From the NCBI GenBank assembly GCA_963782255.1, contig CAWAIS010000001.1:4464001-4528000 (forward strand): DNA of 64,000 nt. Reading direction: 5' to 3'. The position numbers were made by a program, and so were the translations under genes. Positions 62,699-64,000 of this stretch are shown here, piece by piece (the stretch's first letter is position 1; every line of letters starts with the position of its first letter). Source of the stretch: Roseiarcus sp963782255. Its GTDB lineage: Bacteria > Pseudomonadota > Alphaproteobacteria > Rhizobiales > Beijerinckiaceae. The notes beneath the pieces are model-generated. The model saw only the letters and a program-made list of their open reading frames with translations. It was not told the DNA's origin and did no database searches.

Positions 62699-63673
62699 TC
62701 AGCCGGGCGGCATGACCAGGCGGCGCATCAGTTCGTCGAAATGGGCTGGATTCGCGAGATTCGTGTCGAAACTGGCCGACGCGGGCGCATGCTTCGGGCT
62801 TTCCCAGTATTGCCAGGCGAGGATCGGGCAGTGGAGGCCTTCCTCGCCCGGCGCCGTGAGCTTGTCGCTCCAAGGCTTCGGCACGGGAGTCGGGTGATAA
62901 TAGCGCGCGATCCAGAGACCGTCGCAGGGAGCGCCGTCATCCATCGCCTGCTTCAAAGCCGTCCAGGTCGCGCGATCGCCCTGGCTGCCGTAAACGGCCG
63001 GATGAAGCCGCACCCTGCCGCGTGACGCCTTGTCGGCCTCCGCAACGAGGGTCGATGACCAGGCGCCATAGTAATCCGCGGCCAGCGGCGCGCGCTGCTC
63101 CACGTCGAGGAACACGATGACGTCGGGGTCGGCGCCGGACAAATACTGGGGCGGAAACGCCTCGAAGATCGCGGCGACGTTGCGTGTGGCGTCGGTCTTC
63201 GCCTTGCTCGCGCTGCCCACATGATTCGTCTGGCGGGCGATCGGCAGCACGCGAATCTTGTTCTCCCGAAGCAACGCGTTCTCCGCCGGCGCGTAGTGCG
63301 AGTCCTTCTTGCCGAGCGAATTGATTTGGCCGGGAGCATAGAAGTAGCGAGCCCAGAACTGCGGCGCCTGTCCGAGGTAGGTGCTCGACTTTGCGTTCGC
63401 CAGCATGGCCGCGCTGCTCGTCGCGAGGCTGTCGACGCCGAGGACCATTGACGTCGGCGGCGCGCCCTGAGCGATCGAGGCGGTTGGAGATGCGCCCTTC
63501 GGGACGCCGGATGACTGGACCACATGCGTGGTCGTTATCACGAGGCCAGCCGGCGCGTCGGGGATGTCGGGGATATCGGGGATATCGGGAATGTCAGGAA
63601 TGTCCGGGATGTCGGGGATATCCTGATTGTCTTGTATGTTGGCTATGCTGGGAATGTCGCGCGGGCCATTCAT
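62699..63673 (-). CDS. Glycoside-hydrolase-like (DUF1906-type) protein with (DIP)7 repeat
   Basis: A 324-residue protein, start at ATG 63673 with GGAGG about 9 bases upstream. Residues 18-38 are seven tandem Asp-Ile-Pro triplets. From about residue 78 a TIM-barrel-like pattern follows: MVLGVDSLAT, QFWARYFYAPGQ, IRVLPIARQTNHVG, DPDVIVFLDVEQRAPL, GRVRLHPAVYGS and CPILAWQYWES. This resembles the DUF1906/Rv2525c glycoside-hydrolase-like family. No signal peptide is visible. Function is unknown; moderate confidence in the family name. Confidence 0.6.
   Translation of the reverse strand: MNGPRDIPSIANIQDNQDIPDIPDIPDIPDIPDIPDIPDAPAGLVITTTHVVQSSGVPKGASPTASIAQGAPPTSMVLGVDSLATSSAAMLANAKSSTYLGQAPQFWARYFYAPGQINSLGKKDSHYAPAENALLRENKIRVLPIARQTNHVGSASKAKTDATRNVAAIFEAFPPQYLSGADPDVIVFLDVEQRAPLAADYYGAWSSTLVAEADKASRGRVRLHPAVYGSQGDRATWTALKQAMDDGAPCDGLWIARYYHPTPVPKPWSDKLTAPGEEGLHCPILAWQYWESPKHAPASASFDTNLANPAHFDELMRRLVMPPG
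63560..63622 (-). repeat. Nine-base tandem repeat coding for (DIP)7
   Basis: Seven copies of a 9-base unit (GAYATYCCB type) with synonymous variation between GAT/GAC and ATC/ATT, coding Asp-Ile-Pro. The variation shows the array is not brand-new. Confidence 0.85.
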
Positions 63674-63720
63674 CCGAACGCCTCCACCGAACGCTTCGTC
63701 AAACGCCTCTCAAGCGGCGC

Positions 63721-64000
63721 TCATGGGTTCGCGGCGCCCGGAGGAGGTTTGACGCCTTCAATCTTATACTGAAACCCTTGCGCCAAATGGGCCGCGGCGG
63801 TCCCGGTCGCAAAGAACTTTCCCAATCCGACCGAAACGGAGGTCCCCGTCGCCGTGCTGGTGTCGAACTGTCCGAACACTGAGAACGCGTCCTTGTATTG
63901 CCCTTTCTGAACCGATCCGATCTGCTCGCCGTTCGCGCCCTGAACAGGGACGAGGGCCACATCCACGTCCCGATATCCGAGCGTCAATTCGGGCGTCGCC
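63721..64000 (-). CDS. Hypothetical protein, partial at the right edge
   Basis: The frame is open to the window edge (ATPELTLGYRDVDVALVPV, then IGSVQKGQYKDAFSVFGQFD) and stops at 63721. The TTG at 63987 is not a convincing start; similar text upstream in frame suggests the gene continues beyond 64000. The visible 93 residues are Gly/Val/Phe-rich and beta-like. No family can be named. It is on the same strand as, and 47 bases upstream of, the DIP-repeat gene. Confidence 0.5.
   Translation of the reverse strand, partial: ATPELTLGYRDVDVALVPVQGANGEQIGSVQKGQYKDAFSVFGQFDTSTATGTSVSVGLGKFFATGTAAAHLAQGFQYKIEGVKPPPGAANP

Overview
The window is GC-rich, densely coding bacterial DNA and looks chromosomal. 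Gene order and family content point to an alphaproteobacterium, most likely Hyphomicrobiales (Rhizobiales); a Beijerinckiaceae or Methylocystaceae relative is possible, but I cannot fix the genus from sequence alone. The clues are the tsaB-rimI-acyltransferase-miaB-phoH-ybeY-corC-lnt-XRE-metK-trmB block, a ChoXWV choline importer, a PEP-CTERM-type surface protein, and dispersed repeats of a kind common in that order. I saw no rRNA, tRNA or CRISPR array.

Region 1 (1-13153, all minus strand) is a conserved housekeeping block: glucan synthesis (opgD), tRNA and ribosome maturation (trmB, miaB, tsaB, ybeY, rimI), SAM synthesis (metK), lipoprotein acylation (lnt), phospholipid acylation and arginine synthesis (argB). 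Region 2 (13252-23475) is a one-carbon and methyl-group island. It holds choline import (choXWV), a MetA-type homoserine acyltransferase, a choline-dehydrogenase-like GMC oxidoreductase, a dimethylglycine/sarcosine dehydrogenase-like flavoprotein and a non-pyrrolysine MttB-family methyltransferase. Region 3 (23576-27152) is ilvB / threonine-dehydratase-like / ilvN, preceded by a readable attenuator: promoter, 15-residue leader peptide with an Ile-Leu-Ile-Val run, and intrinsic terminator.

Region 4 (27435-30100) holds an epoxide-hydrolase-like gene and decayed IS200/IS605 and IS66 copies. Region 5 (30156-34625) is a XylFHG-type sugar importer with a LacI-type regulator. Region 6 (34790-41309) is accessory. 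It contains a two-gene exported unit (di-heme oxidoreductase plus FG-GAP/ASPIC-UnbV protein), a TIR-domain protein with an unnamed C-terminal domain, and small conserved proteins. Region 7 (41575-42623) is a complete IS1595-type element with inverted repeats and a perfect 8-bp target duplication, but its transposase is frameshifted. Region 8 (42756-48777) has a PEP-CTERM-like protein, a divergent AmmeMemoRadiSam locus with MEMO and AMMECR1 parts fused, an esterase-type hydrolase and a glycosyltransferase.

Region 9 (48821-52492) is a second sugar-type ABC importer. Region 10 (52826-62696) combines an NTF2-fused flavin monooxygenase, two gene wrecks (PAS-GGDEF-EAL and an SMP-30-like propeller) and a catabolic-looking run: a GntR regulator with a readable self-operator, citryl-CoA-lyase-like protein, PaaK-like CoA ligase, VOC protein, GST and amidohydrolase. 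The amidohydrolase appears to start at ATT. The right edge holds a glycoside-hydrolase-like protein with a (DIP)7 tandem repeat and a partial gene.

The strongest candidates for something undescribed are the GntR/citryl-lyase/CoA-ligase/VOC/GST/amidohydrolase cluster, the di-heme/UnbV pair beside the TIR gene, and the choline island with an MttB-family enzyme but no nearby corrinoid protein.
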